Shown here: positions 52,678-62,230 of the stretch, one piece after another
How the letters are laid out: each line of letters starts with the position of its first letter
How positions within the stretch are numbered: the first letter of the stretch is position 1
Source of the DNA: CAVRUF01 sp963716005
GTDB taxonomy: Bacteria; Actinomycetota; Thermoleophilia; Gaiellales; Gaiellaceae
Assembly (NCBI GenBank): GCA_963716005.1
Contig: OY970285.1
Location: 1-64,000, forward strand
Direction of reading: 5' to 3'
DNA length: 64,000 nt
Notes under the pieces: generated by a model
What the model was told of the DNA's origin: nothing
The model's database searches: none
Seen by the model: the letters and a program-made list of their open reading frames with translations, nothing else
Position numbers and translations under genes: made by a program

Positions 52678-54289
52678 ATGACGGGACTCTCACGACCGTT
52701 GCCGCGTACCCGCACCTTGGTGCTTGCGATCATCGTCTTCGCTTTGGCGGCGATGGTGTCCGCGAGCGGCGCGGTGGCGAAGTCGGGCCACGGCCACGGT
52801 CACGGCCACGGCAACAAGCACAAGAGCTGCGAAAAGCGCGACAACAACACGTACAAGAAGATCCTCGAGTGCGTCCGGCTCAGCGAGGTGCGAGAGCACC
52901 AGTGGGCGCTCCAGCGGATCGCCGACCGAAACGACGGGAACCGCTTCTCCGGGTTCGCCGGCTACAACAAGTCGGTCGACTACGTGGTCAAGACGCTGAA
53001 GCACGCCGGCTACAAGCCGCAGGTCATGGCGTTCGACTACCTCGCATACGAGGAGATCGGCTCGTCGAACCTGCAGCAGACCGCGCCCGGCACGGTCACG
53101 TACGTCGAGGGCACGGACTTCGGGGCGATCACCCAGACCGACCCCGGTGACGTCGAGGCGGCGGTCACGCCCGTCGACCTGATGCTCGGGATCGGCAACA
53201 CGTCGACGAGCGGTTGCGAGGCGACCGACTTCGCGGGCTTCCCTGCGGGGAACATCGCCTTGCTCCAGCGCGGCACCTGCACCTTCGAGATCAAGGCGGA
53301 GAACGCTGCCGCCGCAGGCGCAGTCGGAATCGTGATCTTCAACCAGGGCAACACGGCTGCTCCCGACCGCAACGGCATCCCGGCCGTGACGCTCACGGCG
53401 AACAACACGAGCGGCATCCCGGTGCTCGGCACCACCTACGCCCTCGGCGCGACGCTGGCCGGCACGGCGGGCCTGCGGATGCGTGTGTTCGCCAACACGC
53501 TTCGCCAGACCCTTCCGACCTACAACGTGATCGCGGAGAAGAAGGGCAAGAACCAGAACAACGTCGTGATGGCCGGCGCGCACCTCGACTCGGTGCTCGC
53601 GGGACCGGGCATCAACGACAACGGATCCGGCAGCGCGGCGATCCTCGAGGTCGCCGAGCAGCTCGCTAACCACAAGCCGCAGAACACGCTGCGCTTCGCG
53701 TGGTGGGGTGCGGAGGAGAGCGGGCTCGTCGGCTCGACCAACTACGTGAACGGTCTGCGCTCAGGCTGAGAAGGACCGGATCGCGCTCTACCTGAACTTC
53801 GACATGATCGGCTCTCCGAACTACATCTTCATGACGCAGGACGCCGATCAGTCGAGCTTCGTCGCACCGGTCGCCGTTCCGGCCGGCTCCGTGCAGATCG
53901 AGGATCTCTTCGAGTCCTTCTACACGCTGAAGCACGAGCCGTACGACGACGCCGCGTTCGACGGACGCAGCGACTACCAGGCGTTCATCCTGAACGACAT
54001 CCCCGCCGGCGGTCTCTTCACCGGTGCGGAGGTTCCCAAGACCGCCGAGCAGGCGGGCATCTGGGGCGGGACCGTGGGTGAGCAGTTCGACCCGTGCTAC
54101 CACGCGGCCTGCGACACGTTCGGGAACGTCTCGAGACACGCCCTCAGGGTCAATGCCGACCTGATCGGGTTCGCGGTGCTGACGTACGCGTACTCGACCG
54201 AGACCGTGAACGGTGTGCCGGGCAAGAAGGTCCCCGGTCACTTCCACATTCCGGCTCCGGCCGGCTCGCAGGGCACCTTCGTTCCGTAA
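52678..54289 (+). CDS. Secreted M28 zinc aminopeptidase with PA domain, one frameshift
   Basis: ATG 52678. Signal peptide about 10-36 (TLVLAIIVFALAAMVSASGA), then a His/Gly run (GHGHGHGHGNKHK). The PA domain at about 165-260 has LLQRGTCTFEIKAENAAAAG. M28 zinc ligands: His in MAGAHLDSV, Asp in GINDNGSGSAA, Glu pair in WWGAEESGLVG, Asp in NFDMIGSPN and His in CYHAACDTF. As read, a TGA stops it at 53769. Deleting one C at about 53758 gives NGLAQAEKDRIALYLNFDMI and 536 residues ending at 54289. It probably removes N-terminal residues from extracellular peptides, complementing the M14 enzyme upstream. Confidence 0.9.
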
Positions 54290-54363
54290 ACCGGTTCGCA
54301 GGATCGAGGGGGCGGCCGAACCGGCCGCCCCCTCACTGCGCTTGCGGCCGTACTCTTTCCGCC

Positions 54364-54785
54364 ATGGCTTCGGACGCCGCTTCGACAGTCCGCAAGCTCG
54401 CCGGAGGGTGCGAGTGCGGCGCAGTTCGCTACGAGGTCGCGGACGAGTTCCTCTACGCGGCGAACTGCCACTGCTCGCGCTGCCGCGCGGCGACCGGGGC
54501 GGCGTTCAAGCCGTTCGCCGGGATCGAGCGCGCGAAGTTCCGGGTCACCGAGGGTGAGGGCAAGCTCCTCGTCTACGGCGAGGAGAATGAAAACAACACG
54601 CGGTGCGCGTCTCTGCGGCTCCTTGCTTTTCTCCGTGGTTCGCGAGGGCGAGTACGTGCACGTCGCGCATGGGCTCGCTCGCGGACGCGCCGGGCGTGCG
54701 GCCGACCGAGCACATCTTCGTCGGCTCCAAGGCGGAGTGGTTCGACATCACCGACCGTCTCCCGCAGGCCCGGGAATACGAATAG
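54364..54785 (+). CDS. GFA-family (CENP-V/glutathione-dependent formaldehyde-activating) zinc protein, two frameshifts
   Basis: ATG 54364. GGCECGAVRYEVADEFLYAA then NCHCSRCRAATGAAFKPFAG shows the zinc-binding CxC and CxCxxC cluster of the family. Deleting one C at about 54612 gives CASCGSLLFSVVREGEYVHV with the last CxxC pair. Deleting one C at about 54668 gives AMGSLADAPGVRPTEHIFVG and the ending to TAG at 54785, 139 residues in all. The formaldehyde-related function is proven only for a few members. It is coupled to the LanC-like gene with a two-base gap. Confidence 0.85.
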
Positions 54786-54787
54786 GC

Positions 54788-55946
54788 GTGCTCTTCACGC
54801 CCGAGCAGCACGAGCCGCTCGTCGACGATCCATGGGATGAAGACCGAGTCCGGGAGGCGGTGGCGGCGATCGTGGCGGACACGCTCGCGGCCCAGCAGCC
54901 GGACGGCTTCTGGCCCATGCATCCGAGCGAGGACGACGACGGCACGTCGGTGCGCGCCGGGATCTACCTCGGCGCGGCGGGGATCGTCTGGGCGCTTCAC
55001 CAGCTCGGGCACGACTTGACCGAGACGGCCGAGCGGCTGCACGCGACGTATCTGGAGGAACCGGACTGGCCGGGCGTCGTGCCGGGATTCCTGATGGGCG
55101 AGGCCGGGATCCTGCTCGCCGCGTACCAGCTCTCGCCCTCGCCGGAGACGGCGGACCGGCTCGAGCAGGCGGTTCGCGCGAACATCGAGAACGAGACGAA
55201 CGAGCTCCTGTGGGGCTCCCCCGGGACGATGCTCGCGGCGCAGGTGATGCTGGCGGCGACCGGCGAGGAGCGGTGGGCGGACGCGTGGCTCGCGAGCGCC
55301 GACGAGCTGTGGTCGCGCTGGGGGCCCGACGGTCTGTGGACGCAGCGGCTGTACGGCGACGTCGTGCAATACGTCGGGCCCGGGCATGGATTCGCCGGGA
55401 ACGTGCTCGCGCTCTCGCTCGACGGTGGGCTGCTCGGCGAGCGCCGCGCCGTGCTGGAGCAGTCGGGCGGTCGCGACGGCAACTGCGCTCGCGTCCCGTG
55501 AGGACGGTCTCGCGAACTGGACGCCGGTCGCCGGCAAGCCGCTGGCTCAACGCGGTCTGATCCGCGTGCAGTGGTGCCACGGCGCCCCCGGGATGGTCAC
55601 GTCGCTCGCCGGAATCGCGGTGGACGACGAGGAGTTCGGAGAGCTCCTCCGCGCGGGCGGCGAGCTCACCTGGCAGGCGGGCCCGCTCGCGAAAGGCGCA
55701 GGGCTGTGCCACGGCACGGCGGGCAACGGGTGCGCGTTCCTTGCCTTGTATCAGCGGTTCGGCGACGAGCAGTGGCTCGACCGCGCGCGGGCGTTCGCCG
55801 TGCACGCGCTCGCCCAGGTCGAGGCGGGGCGCGAACGGCACGGCCGCGGCCGGTATTCGCTGTGGACGGGCGACCTCGGCGCCGCGGTCTACGCGATCCA
55901 GTGCATCGACGGCCGCGACGGGATTCCGTCGCTCCACTGGTTCTGA
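54788..55946 (+). CDS. LanC-like (lanthionine synthetase C family) protein, one frameshift
   Basis: GTG 54788. An alpha/alpha-barrel with repeated GxxG helices: YLGAAGIVWALHQLGHDL, GFLMGEAGILLAAYQLSP, GPGHGFAGNVLALSL. The C-terminal half has the LanC zinc ligands, Cys in WCHGAPGM and Cys-His in GLCHGTAGNG. Deleting one G at about 55469 joins the halves as EQSGVATATALASREDG, 385 residues, the LanC length. No lanthipeptide precursor or dehydratase is nearby. It may be a stand-alone LANCL-type enzyme adding a thiol to dehydroamino acids. The convergent cysteine synthase and upstream GFA gene hint at thiol chemistry. Confidence 0.85.
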
Positions 55947-55952
55947 GCGGCG

Positions 55953-56894
55953 CTAGGCGAGATCGGCGTACGGGACGCCGGTCATGTACTTGAAGCCGGA
56001 GTCGACCGCGAGCGTGACGATCATCGCACCCGGTCCGAGCTGCTCCGCGAGCCGGTGCGCGCCGACCACGTTCGCGCCGGTCGAGACGCCGGCGAAGACG
56101 CCTTCCTCCTGCGCGAGCCGCAGCGTCATCTCGATCGCCTCGTCGTCCTCGATCGTCCAGACCTCGTCCGCGGCGGTGGGATCCCAGTGCGGCGGGACGC
56201 CGCCCGTCCAGCCCTGCATCGCGAACGAGCCTTTCGGGCCGCCGGTGATCCCCGGCGAGCCGGCCGGCTCGAGCGCCACGATCCGGACGTCGGGGTTGCG
56301 CTCCCGCAGCGCCTGCGAGACGCCGATCAGCGAGCCCGCGGTGCCGATCCCGTGGCAGAACCCGGTGACGCGGCCCTGCGTGTCCTCCCAGATCTCGCGG
56401 CCGAGCATCGCCCTGTGGCCGGGGATGATGTACGGGTTGCGGAACTGGTCGGTCGCGTACGTGCCCGGCTCGCGCGCGAGCTCGGCGGCGCGCTCGACCA
56501 TGTTCCCGATGTCCTGCGCGGTCGGGCGGCCCTTGCCCTCGACGGCCGGGATCACCTCGAGCTCGGCGCCGAGCGCCCGCATCAGCTGAAGACGCTCGTC
56601 GCTGAAGCAGTCCGAGATGACGATCCGGGCGGGGTAGCCCTTCGCCGCGCACACGAGCGCGAGCGCCGGGCCGGTGCTGCCGCCCGTGTACTCGACCACG
56701 GTCGTTCCCGGTTGGAGGAGTCCGTCGCGCTCGGCGCCCTCGATCATGGCGAGCGCCATCCGGTCCTTCATCGAGCCGGTCGGATTCGTGTACTCGAGCT
56801 TGATCCAGAGCTCCGCGCCGTTCGCGGGCGCGAGCCGCTCGAGGCGGACGAGCGGCGTCGATCCGATCGTGTCCAGGATGCTTCTCACCGGCAC
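55953..56894 (-). CDS. cysK: Cysteine synthase (O-acetylserine sulfhydrylase family)
   Basis: 313 residues from GTG 56894; a GTG two codons later and one nine codons earlier are alternatives. SILDTIGSTPLVRLERLAPA, PLP lysine in NPTGSMKDRMALAMIEGAER, phosphate loop TGGSTGPALAL, FCHGIGTAGSLIGVSQALRE. Phosphate-loop variant TGGSTG replaces the usual TSGNTG, so the exact substrate may differ (O-phosphoserine or another activated serine). Convergent with the LanC-like gene, ending 6 bp apart. A second, separate sulfur-amino-acid PLP enzyme to the CBS at 34.5 kb. Confidence 0.87.
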   Translation of the reverse strand: MPVRSILDTIGSTPLVRLERLAPANGAELWIKLEYTNPTGSMKDRMALAMIEGAERDGLLQPGTTVVEYTGGSTGPALALVCAAKGYPARIVISDCFSDERLQLMRALGAELEVIPAVEGKGRPTAQDIGNMVERAAELAREPGTYATDQFRNPYIIPGHRAMLGREIWEDTQGRVTGFCHGIGTAGSLIGVSQALRERNPDVRIVALEPAGSPGITGGPKGSFAMQGWTGGVPPHWDPTAADEVWTIEDDEAIEMTLRLAQEEGVFAGVSTGANVVGAHRLAEQLGPGAMIVTLAVDSGFKYMTGVPYADLA

Positions 56895-56985
56895 GTCTCG
56901 ACTATCGCAATTTCGTCTCACTTCTGCGCGTGTTTCGGCGCATTTCGTGCGCGTTCTGTGCGGATTCGCTCCCTACCCTGGATGC

Positions 56986-57288
56986 ATGACGACGAAGGCG
57001 ACAACCGCGTGGGGCGAGGCGACGGTCGTCGAGCAGGTCGAGGTCCCCCAGTCCTCCGGCGACAAGGAGTTCGCGTCGGTCGTGCAGCTCCTGGTGGGCG
57101 CCGACGGCGACCGCTACGTGCGGTTCGCCTACACGACCGACGGTGTCGCGCGACGCGGTCCGGTCACGCTGCGGGAGGAGGACGTGGCGCGGTTGCATGC
57201 CGAGCTCCGGGACAGGCCTGAGCTCGCCGCGGCGCTCGGGTTCTCGGCGGCGGGAAAGCGAGGAGGTGGCCGGTTGAAGCTGCGGTGA
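56986..57288 (+). CDS. Hypothetical protein
   Basis: 100 residues from ATG 56986 (MTTKATTAWGEATVVEQVEV). The middle, VVQLLVGADGDRYVRFAYTT then GVARRGPVTLREEDVARLHA, looks like a small alpha/beta domain found in actinobacterial hypotheticals. The end is basic and glycine-rich (GKRGGGRLKLR). It is divergent from cysK and convergent with purQ, 8 bp apart. No function assigned. Confidence 0.65.
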   Translation: MTTKATTAWGEATVVEQVEVPQSSGDKEFASVVQLLVGADGDRYVRFAYTTDGVARRGPVTLREEDVARLHAELRDRPELAAALGFSAAGKRGGGRLKLR

Positions 57289-57296
57289 GCGAAAAC

Positions 57297-57998
57297 CTAG
57301 GCCGCGGCGAGCATGCGGGTGCGCGCCGCGTCGACGAGCGACGCGAGGATGAACGCGCCGTCGCCGGAGCCGAGCAGCGGATCGACCGCGTGCTCCGGGT
57401 GGGGCATGAGGCCCATCACGTTCCGCTCTGCGTTGAGGACACCTGCGACGTCGGCGAGCGCTCCGTTCGGGTTGGAGTCCGGTTCGTAGCGCAGGACGAT
57501 CTGGTCGTTCGACTCGAGCTCGACGAGGAGCTCGGGCGGAGCGAACCAGCAGCCGTCGCCGTGCTTGACCGGAATCGTGAGGAGCTGGCCTTCCGTGCAG
57601 CGCGACGTGAACGGTGTCTCGAGCTGCTCGACCCGGACGGGAACGTCCCGGCAGACGAAGCTCAGAGACGCGTTGGGACGGAGGACGCCTGGCAGAAGGC
57701 CGGCCTCGCAGAGGATCTGGAACCCGTTGCAGATCCCGAGCACCGGTCCGCCCTCGGCGGCGAACTCGGCGACGGCGCGCATCGCGGGCGAGAACCGCGC
57801 GATCGCCCCTGCGCGGAGGTAGTCGCCGTAGGAGAACCCGCCGGGGAGGACGACCGCGTCGAGCTCCGGAAGCTCCTCGTCGCCGTGCCAGACGAGCTCG
57901 GAGTCCGCGCCGAGGGCGGCAAGCGCCCACGCCGCGTCGCGGTCGTCGTTCGAGCCGGGGAAGACGATGACTCCGATCCGCGGGCGAAGCTCGCTCAT
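57297..57998 (-). CDS. purQ: FGAM synthase glutaminase subunit PurQ
   Basis: 233 residues from ATG 57998. IGVIVFPGSNDDRDAAWALA, VLPGGFSYGDYLRAGAIARF, the nucleophile Cys in VLGICNGFQILCEAGLLPGV and the His/Glu of MGLMPHPEHAVDPLLGS. A class I glutamine amidotransferase that feeds ammonia to PurL. Start overlaps the purS stop by four bases. Last gene of the purD-to-purQ operon; its partner PurL is encoded 10 kb away. Confidence 0.96.
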   Translation of the reverse strand: MSELRPRIGVIVFPGSNDDRDAAWALAALGADSELVWHGDEELPELDAVVLPGGFSYGDYLRAGAIARFSPAMRAVAEFAAEGGPVLGICNGFQILCEAGLLPGVLRPNASLSFVCRDVPVRVEQLETPFTSRCTEGQLLTIPVKHGDGCWFAPPELLVELESNDQIVLRYEPDSNPNGALADVAGVLNAERNVMGLMPHPEHAVDPLLGSGDGAFILASLVDAARTRMLAAA

Positions 57999-58243
57999 GC
58001 GGCGCCGTTTCCGAGGGAGATCTCGTAGCTCTCGATCAGCGCGTTCACGAGGAGCTGCTCGCACATCCGCTCCAGGGCGGCGCGGGTCTCGTCCTCGGCG
58101 CCCTCCGGAAGCTCGAGGTCGATGACGCGGCCGACCCGCGCTTCGTCCACGTCGAATCCGAGATGGCGGAGAGACGTGACGACCGCCTCGCCCTGCGGAT
58201 CGAGGATCCCTGCCTTCGGCCGGACGAGAACGGTCGCCTTCAC
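57995..58243 (-). CDS. purS: FGAM synthase subunit PurS
   Basis: 82 residues from GTG 58243 (MKATVLVRPKAGILDPQGEA). VVTSLRHLGFDVDEARVGRV and ERMCEQLLVNALIESYEISL are the full PurS pattern. PurS bridges PurL and PurQ in the Gram-positive-type complex. It overlaps both purC and purQ by four bases. Confidence 0.95.
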   Translation of the reverse strand: MKATVLVRPKAGILDPQGEAVVTSLRHLGFDVDEARVGRVIDLELPEGAEDETRAALERMCEQLLVNALIESYEISLGNGAA

Positions 58244-59103
58244 GCGAGCGTCCCGTTCGGGTCGGCGAGGTATGAATCGAAGGAAAGCTCGGTCAGGCGC
58301 TCGAACGCCTCGACGTAGCGCGCCCGTGTACCGGCGACCACGTTCTCGGGAAGCTCGGGGCCCGGTGCCGTCTTGTCCCAGCCGAGCGTCTCGCAGTAGT
58401 CGCGCACGAACTGCTTGTCGAACGAGGCCTGGCCGCGACCCGGCTCGTACTCGTCCGCGGGCCAGAAGCGGGAGGAGTCCGGCGTGAGCGCCTCGTCGCC
58501 GATCACGAGACGGTTGTCCTCGTCGAGGCCGAACTCGAACTTCGTGTCGGCGAGGATGATCCCGCGCTCCGCCGCGTGCTCGGAGCCGTAGCGGTAGAGC
58601 TCGAGGGCCACGCGCTCGACCTCGGTGAGCAGCTCGGCGCCGATCATGACCGCCGCCTCGTCGCGGCCGATGTTCTCGTCGTGGCCCTCCTGCGCCTTGG
58701 TCGCGGGGGTGAAGATCGGCTCGGGGAGCTTCTCCGACTCCTGTAGCCCCTTGGGAAGCCGGTGCCCCGAGGTCGCGCCCGTCGCGAGGTAGTCCTTCCA
58801 CCCGGAACCCGTGATGTAGCCGCGCACGACGCATTCGATCGGGAGCATCCGCAGCCGGCGCACCTCGGTCGAGCGCCCGTCGTCGCGCAGCGCCAGGACG
58901 TGGTTCGGGACGATGTGCTGCGTCCGGGCGAACCAGAAGGCCGAGAGCCCGGTGAGCACGCGGCCCTTGTCCGGGATCTCCGTCGGAAGGACGACGTCGA
59001 ACGTCGAGATGCGGTCGCTCGCCACGAGCAGGAGCCGCTCGGCGTCCAGCTCGAAGATCTCGCGGACCTTGCCGCTCGCCACGTGGGTGCCGGTTTCAGA
59101 CAA
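58240..59103 (-). CDS. purC: SAICAR synthetase PurC
   Basis: 287 residues. SGKVREIFELDAERLLLVAS, DRISTFDVVLPTEIPDKGRV, LPIECVVRGYITGSGWKDYL, and the metal/ATP region ILADTKFEFGLDEDNRLVIG followed by DEALTPDSSRFWPADEYEPG. The length is that of the longer (yeast-like) PurC. It ligates aspartate to CAIR. Overlaps the end of purB by 8 bp. Confidence 0.96.
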   Translation of the reverse strand: MSETGTHVASGKVREIFELDAERLLLVASDRISTFDVVLPTEIPDKGRVLTGLSAFWFARTQHIVPNHVLALRDDGRSTEVRRLRMLPIECVVRGYITGSGWKDYLATGATSGHRLPKGLQESEKLPEPIFTPATKAQEGHDENIGRDEAAVMIGAELLTEVERVALELYRYGSEHAAERGIILADTKFEFGLDEDNRLVIGDEALTPDSSRFWPADEYEPGRGQASFDKQFVRDYCETLGWDKTAPGPELPENVVAGTRARYVEAFERLTELSFDSYLADPNGTLA

Positions 59104-60421
59104 TCGCCTTCTCCCTTTCGGTCGTGAGCGCCGCGAGACGCTCGAACAGGACGTCGATATGACGCAGCGCGTCGGTCAGGTCGAACGCCGCCGCGATTCC
59201 CTCCGCGCCGAGTCGCTCCGAGATCTCCGGATCCGCCTCGACGAGCGTGCGGAAATCCAGCTCCTCGTCCCAGGCCTGGAGCGCGTTGCGCTGCACGAGC
59301 CGGTATGCGTCGTCGCGCGTCAACCCCGACGACACGAGCGCCAGCAGCACGCGCTGGCTGAACACGAGCCCGTGTGACGCGTCGAGATTGCGCTGCATCC
59401 GCTCGGCGTTCACGACGAGCCCGTCGGCGAGCCACGCGAACCGGTCGAGCATGTAGTCGAGCGCCAGGAACGCATCGGGGACGACGACCCGCTCGGCGCT
59501 CGAGTGCGAGATGTCCCGCTCGTGCCAGAGCGCCACGTTCTCGAGCCCGACGAGCGAGGCCGCGCGAACGACGCGCGCCATCCCGCAGAGCCGCTCCGCG
59601 ACGATCGGGTTGCGCTTGTGCGGCATCGCCGAGGAGCCCTTCTGCCCGGAGCGGAACGGCTCCTGGACCTCGCGCACCTCGGTACGGGCGAGGTGGCGGA
59701 TCTCGGTTGCGAACCGCTCGAGCGACGCGGCCGTGACGGCGAGCGTCGAGAGCATCTCTGCAAGCCGGTCGCGCGGCACGACCTGCGTCGCGACCGGCTC
59801 GACCTCGAGCCCCAGCCGCTCGCACGCGACGCGCTCCATCTCGGGATCGCCGCCGCCGTACGTTCCCACCGCGCCGGCGATCTTGCCGACCCGCATCCCT
59901 TCGAGCGCCCGTTCGAGCCGCACCCGGTCGCGGGCGAGCTCGAACGCCCAGCCGGCGAGCTTCGCGCCGAACGTGGTCGCCTCGGCGTGCACGCCGTGCG
60001 TTCGCCCGACGCACACCGTCGAGCGATGCTCCTCGGCCCGGTGGATCACCGCGGCGAGCGAGCGGTCGAGGCCGTCCAAGAGGAGCGTGCCGGCGTCCCG
60101 AACCTGGAGCGCGAGCGCGGTGTCGAGCACGTCCGACGAAGTCAGTCCGTAGTGGAGCCAGCGACCGGCGGGGCCGAGCCCTTCCGCGGTCGCGTCCACG
60201 AAGGCGGCCAGGTCGTGCTGCGTCTTCTCCTCGATCTCCCGCACCCGCTCCGCGGTCGGCGGCACGGCGTTCGCGCGGATCTCCGCGACATCCTCCGCGG
60301 GGATTGCGCCGACCTCGACCCAGCCGTCCAGCGCCGCGAGCTCGACGTCGAGCCAGCGCGCGAGCTTGCCCTCGTCCGACCAGATCGCCTGCATGGCCGG
60401 ACGGGAGTAGCGAGCAATCAC
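59096..60421 (-). CDS. purB: Adenylosuccinate lyase PurB
   Basis: 441 residues. The early His block is VGRTHGVHAEATTFGAKLAG; the superfamily signature GQKGSSAMPHKRNPIVAERL contains the catalytic Ser loop; LTSSDVLDTALALQ and HSSAERVVVPDAFLALDYML complete the site. It acts twice, on SAICAR and on adenylosuccinate. 39 bp downstream of purE. Confidence 0.97.
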   Translation of the reverse strand: MIARYSRPAMQAIWSDEGKLARWLDVELAALDGWVEVGAIPAEDVAEIRANAVPPTAERVREIEEKTQHDLAAFVDATAEGLGPAGRWLHYGLTSSDVLDTALALQVRDAGTLLLDGLDRSLAAVIHRAEEHRSTVCVGRTHGVHAEATTFGAKLAGWAFELARDRVRLERALEGMRVGKIAGAVGTYGGGDPEMERVACERLGLEVEPVATQVVPRDRLAEMLSTLAVTAASLERFATEIRHLARTEVREVQEPFRSGQKGSSAMPHKRNPIVAERLCGMARVVRAASLVGLENVALWHERDISHSSAERVVVPDAFLALDYMLDRFAWLADGLVVNAERMQRNLDASHGLVFSQRVLLALVSSGLTRDDAYRLVQRNALQAWDEELDFRTLVEADPEISERLGAEGIAAAFDLTDALRHIDVLFERLAALTTEREKAIV

Positions 60422-60460
60422 AGGGTCGATTCTAGTTCGAGCTACGGCGGCCGGTTCGAC

Positions 60461-60979
60461 CTAGCGCTTGGGCTTTGGCGCCTCGGGGTAGCCGCCGCCC
60501 TGCCCGAGGATCTTCGCCGCCAGGATGGCCGCGTTCTTCGCGCCGTCCAAGGAGACGCACGCGACCGGAACGCCGGGCGGCATCTGGACGATCGCGAGGA
60601 TCGCGTCGAGTCCGCCGGCCGCGGTCTTCGAGCTGGTCAGCGGGACGCCGATCACGGGGAGATCCGTGTTCGCAGCGACGGCGCCCGGCAGCGCGGCCGA
60701 CATGCCTGCGGCCGCGATGATCACGCGCGTTCCGCGCATCGCCGCGGTCGAGGCGTACTCGGCGACCTCGCGCGGATTGCGGTGGGCCGAAAGCACCTGG
60801 AGCTCGTTCGAGATCCCGCGCGTGTCGAGCTCGTCGATCGCGCCCTGCATGCGCTCGCGGTCGGACTCCGAGCCGATCATGATCGCGACCAGCGGTCCCT
60901 GCTCGAAATCGTCGATGACGGACAACGGACTCGGTGCCTCCTCGGTGGGTGGGGTCAGGTCGGTTTCAGCTTGTGACAT
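60461..60979 (-). CDS. purE: N5-carboxyaminoimidazole ribonucleotide mutase PurE
   Basis: 172 residues from ATG 60979, which lies inside the end of purD (14-bp overlap). The PurE core starts at about residue 30: VAIMIGSESDRERMQGAIDE, QVLSAHRNPREVAEYASTAA (catalytic His; Asn where many have Thr), VIIAAAGMSAALPGAVAANT and VIGVPLTSSKTAAGGLDAIL. A ~28-residue acidic N-terminal extension precedes it. No purK is present in the window, although bacterial class I PurE normally works with PurK; the partner may be elsewhere. Confidence 0.94.
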   Translation of the reverse strand: MSQAETDLTPPTEEAPSPLSVIDDFEQGPLVAIMIGSESDRERMQGAIDELDTRGISNELQVLSAHRNPREVAEYASTAAMRGTRVIIAAAGMSAALPGAVAANTDLPVIGVPLTSSKTAAGGLDAILAIVQMPPGVPVACVSLDGAKNAAILAAKILGQGGGYPEAPKPKR

Positions 60980-62187
60980 GGATCGCGGCCTCCGCGATGT
61001 CGCGCCGGTACTGGGCATTTTCGAGTTGGACGCAGCCGGCGGCGTCGTAGGCGCGCCCGCGCGCGTCCGCCAGTGTCTCGCCGACGCCGGTGATCCCGAG
61101 CACGCGCCCACCGGCGGACACGAGCTCGCCGTCGCGTAGCGCGGTGCCGGCGTGGAAGACGAGCGCGCCGGCATCCTCGGCGTCGTCGAGTCCGCCGATC
61201 GGTGAGCCGGTCTCGGGGGCGTCGGGATAGCCGGGTGAGGCGATGACGACGGTCACCGCCGCGCGCTCGGGCTCGGCCAGCTCGACTCCGGCGAGGTCGC
61301 CACTCGCCGCGCGCACGAACGGCTCGAGGAGGTCGTCGCCGATGACGGGGAGCACGGCCTGCGTCTCGGGATCGCCGAAGCGGCAATTGAATTCGAGCAC
61401 GCGCGGGCCGTCCTCGGTCAGCATGAGACCCGCGTAGAGGAGCCCGACGAACGGCGAGCCGCGCTTCGCCAACTCGGCGAGCACGGGCTTGTGGATCCGC
61501 TCGACCAGCTCGACCGTCTCGTCGGCGCCGAAACCCGGGACGGGCGAGTACGCGCCCATGCCGCCGGTGTTCGGGCCCTCGTCCCCGTCGAGCAGCCGCT
61601 TCGCGTCGCGCGCCGACGGAAGGGCGAGTGCCTCGACGCCGTCGGTGAGCGCGAAGACCGAGAGCTCGTCGCCCTCGAGCAGCTCCTCGACGACGACGCT
61701 GCCGCCGAACGCGCGGGCCCGCTCGAACGCATCCTCGGCCTCGGCCTGCGAATGACAAACGAAGACACCCTTCCCGGCCGCCAGCCCGTCTGCCTTGATG
61801 ACGCACGGCGCGCGGGGAAGGTCGAGAGCCGCGGCGGTCGGAACTCCCGCCGCCCGCATGACCTCCTTGGCGAACGTCTTCGAGCCTTCGATTCGCGCGG
61901 CCTGCGCGCCCGGGCCGAGCACGCGGACGCCGCCGTGCCGCAGCACGTCCGCGACGCCGGCGACGAGCGGCGCCTCGGGGCCGACGACGACGAGGTCGAT
62001 CTCGCGCGAGCGGCAGAACGAGAGGAGGCTGTCGCCGTCCTCGGGCCGCAGCGGATGGCAGGTCGCGAGCCCGGCGATGCCCGGGATTGCCCGGCGCTAC
62101 GTGCAGCTCGCCGACCTCGGGCGAGGAGGCGAGCTTCCACACGAGAGCGTGCTCGCGTCCTCCGGATCCGACGACCAGCACGTCCAT
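60966..62187 (-). CDS. purD: Phosphoribosylamine-glycine ligase PurD, one frameshift
   Basis: Starts ATG 62187 (MDVLVVGSGGREHALVWKLA), the PurD N-terminus. The frame breaks after APGNPG; deleting one base at 62079 gives IAGLATCHPLRPEDGDSLLS, then IEGSKTFAKEVMRAAGVPTA, ATP-grasp blocks VIKADGLAAGKGVFV and GMGAYSPVPGFG, and the magnesium site VLEFNCRFGDPETQAVLPV. 406 residues, normal. First gene of the purD-purE-purB-purC-purS-purQ operon; divergent from the reductase gene with a 43-bp gap. Confidence 0.95.
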
Positions 62188-62230
62188 CCGGCGAGTCTAA
62201 TCGCGCGCCAATGGGTACGCTCGCGACTGC

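Noticed and set aside
54788..55946. LanC-like gene as part of a lantibiotic cluster
   Set aside because: No precursor peptide, LanB/LanM dehydratase or dedicated transporter is found within the window on either side.
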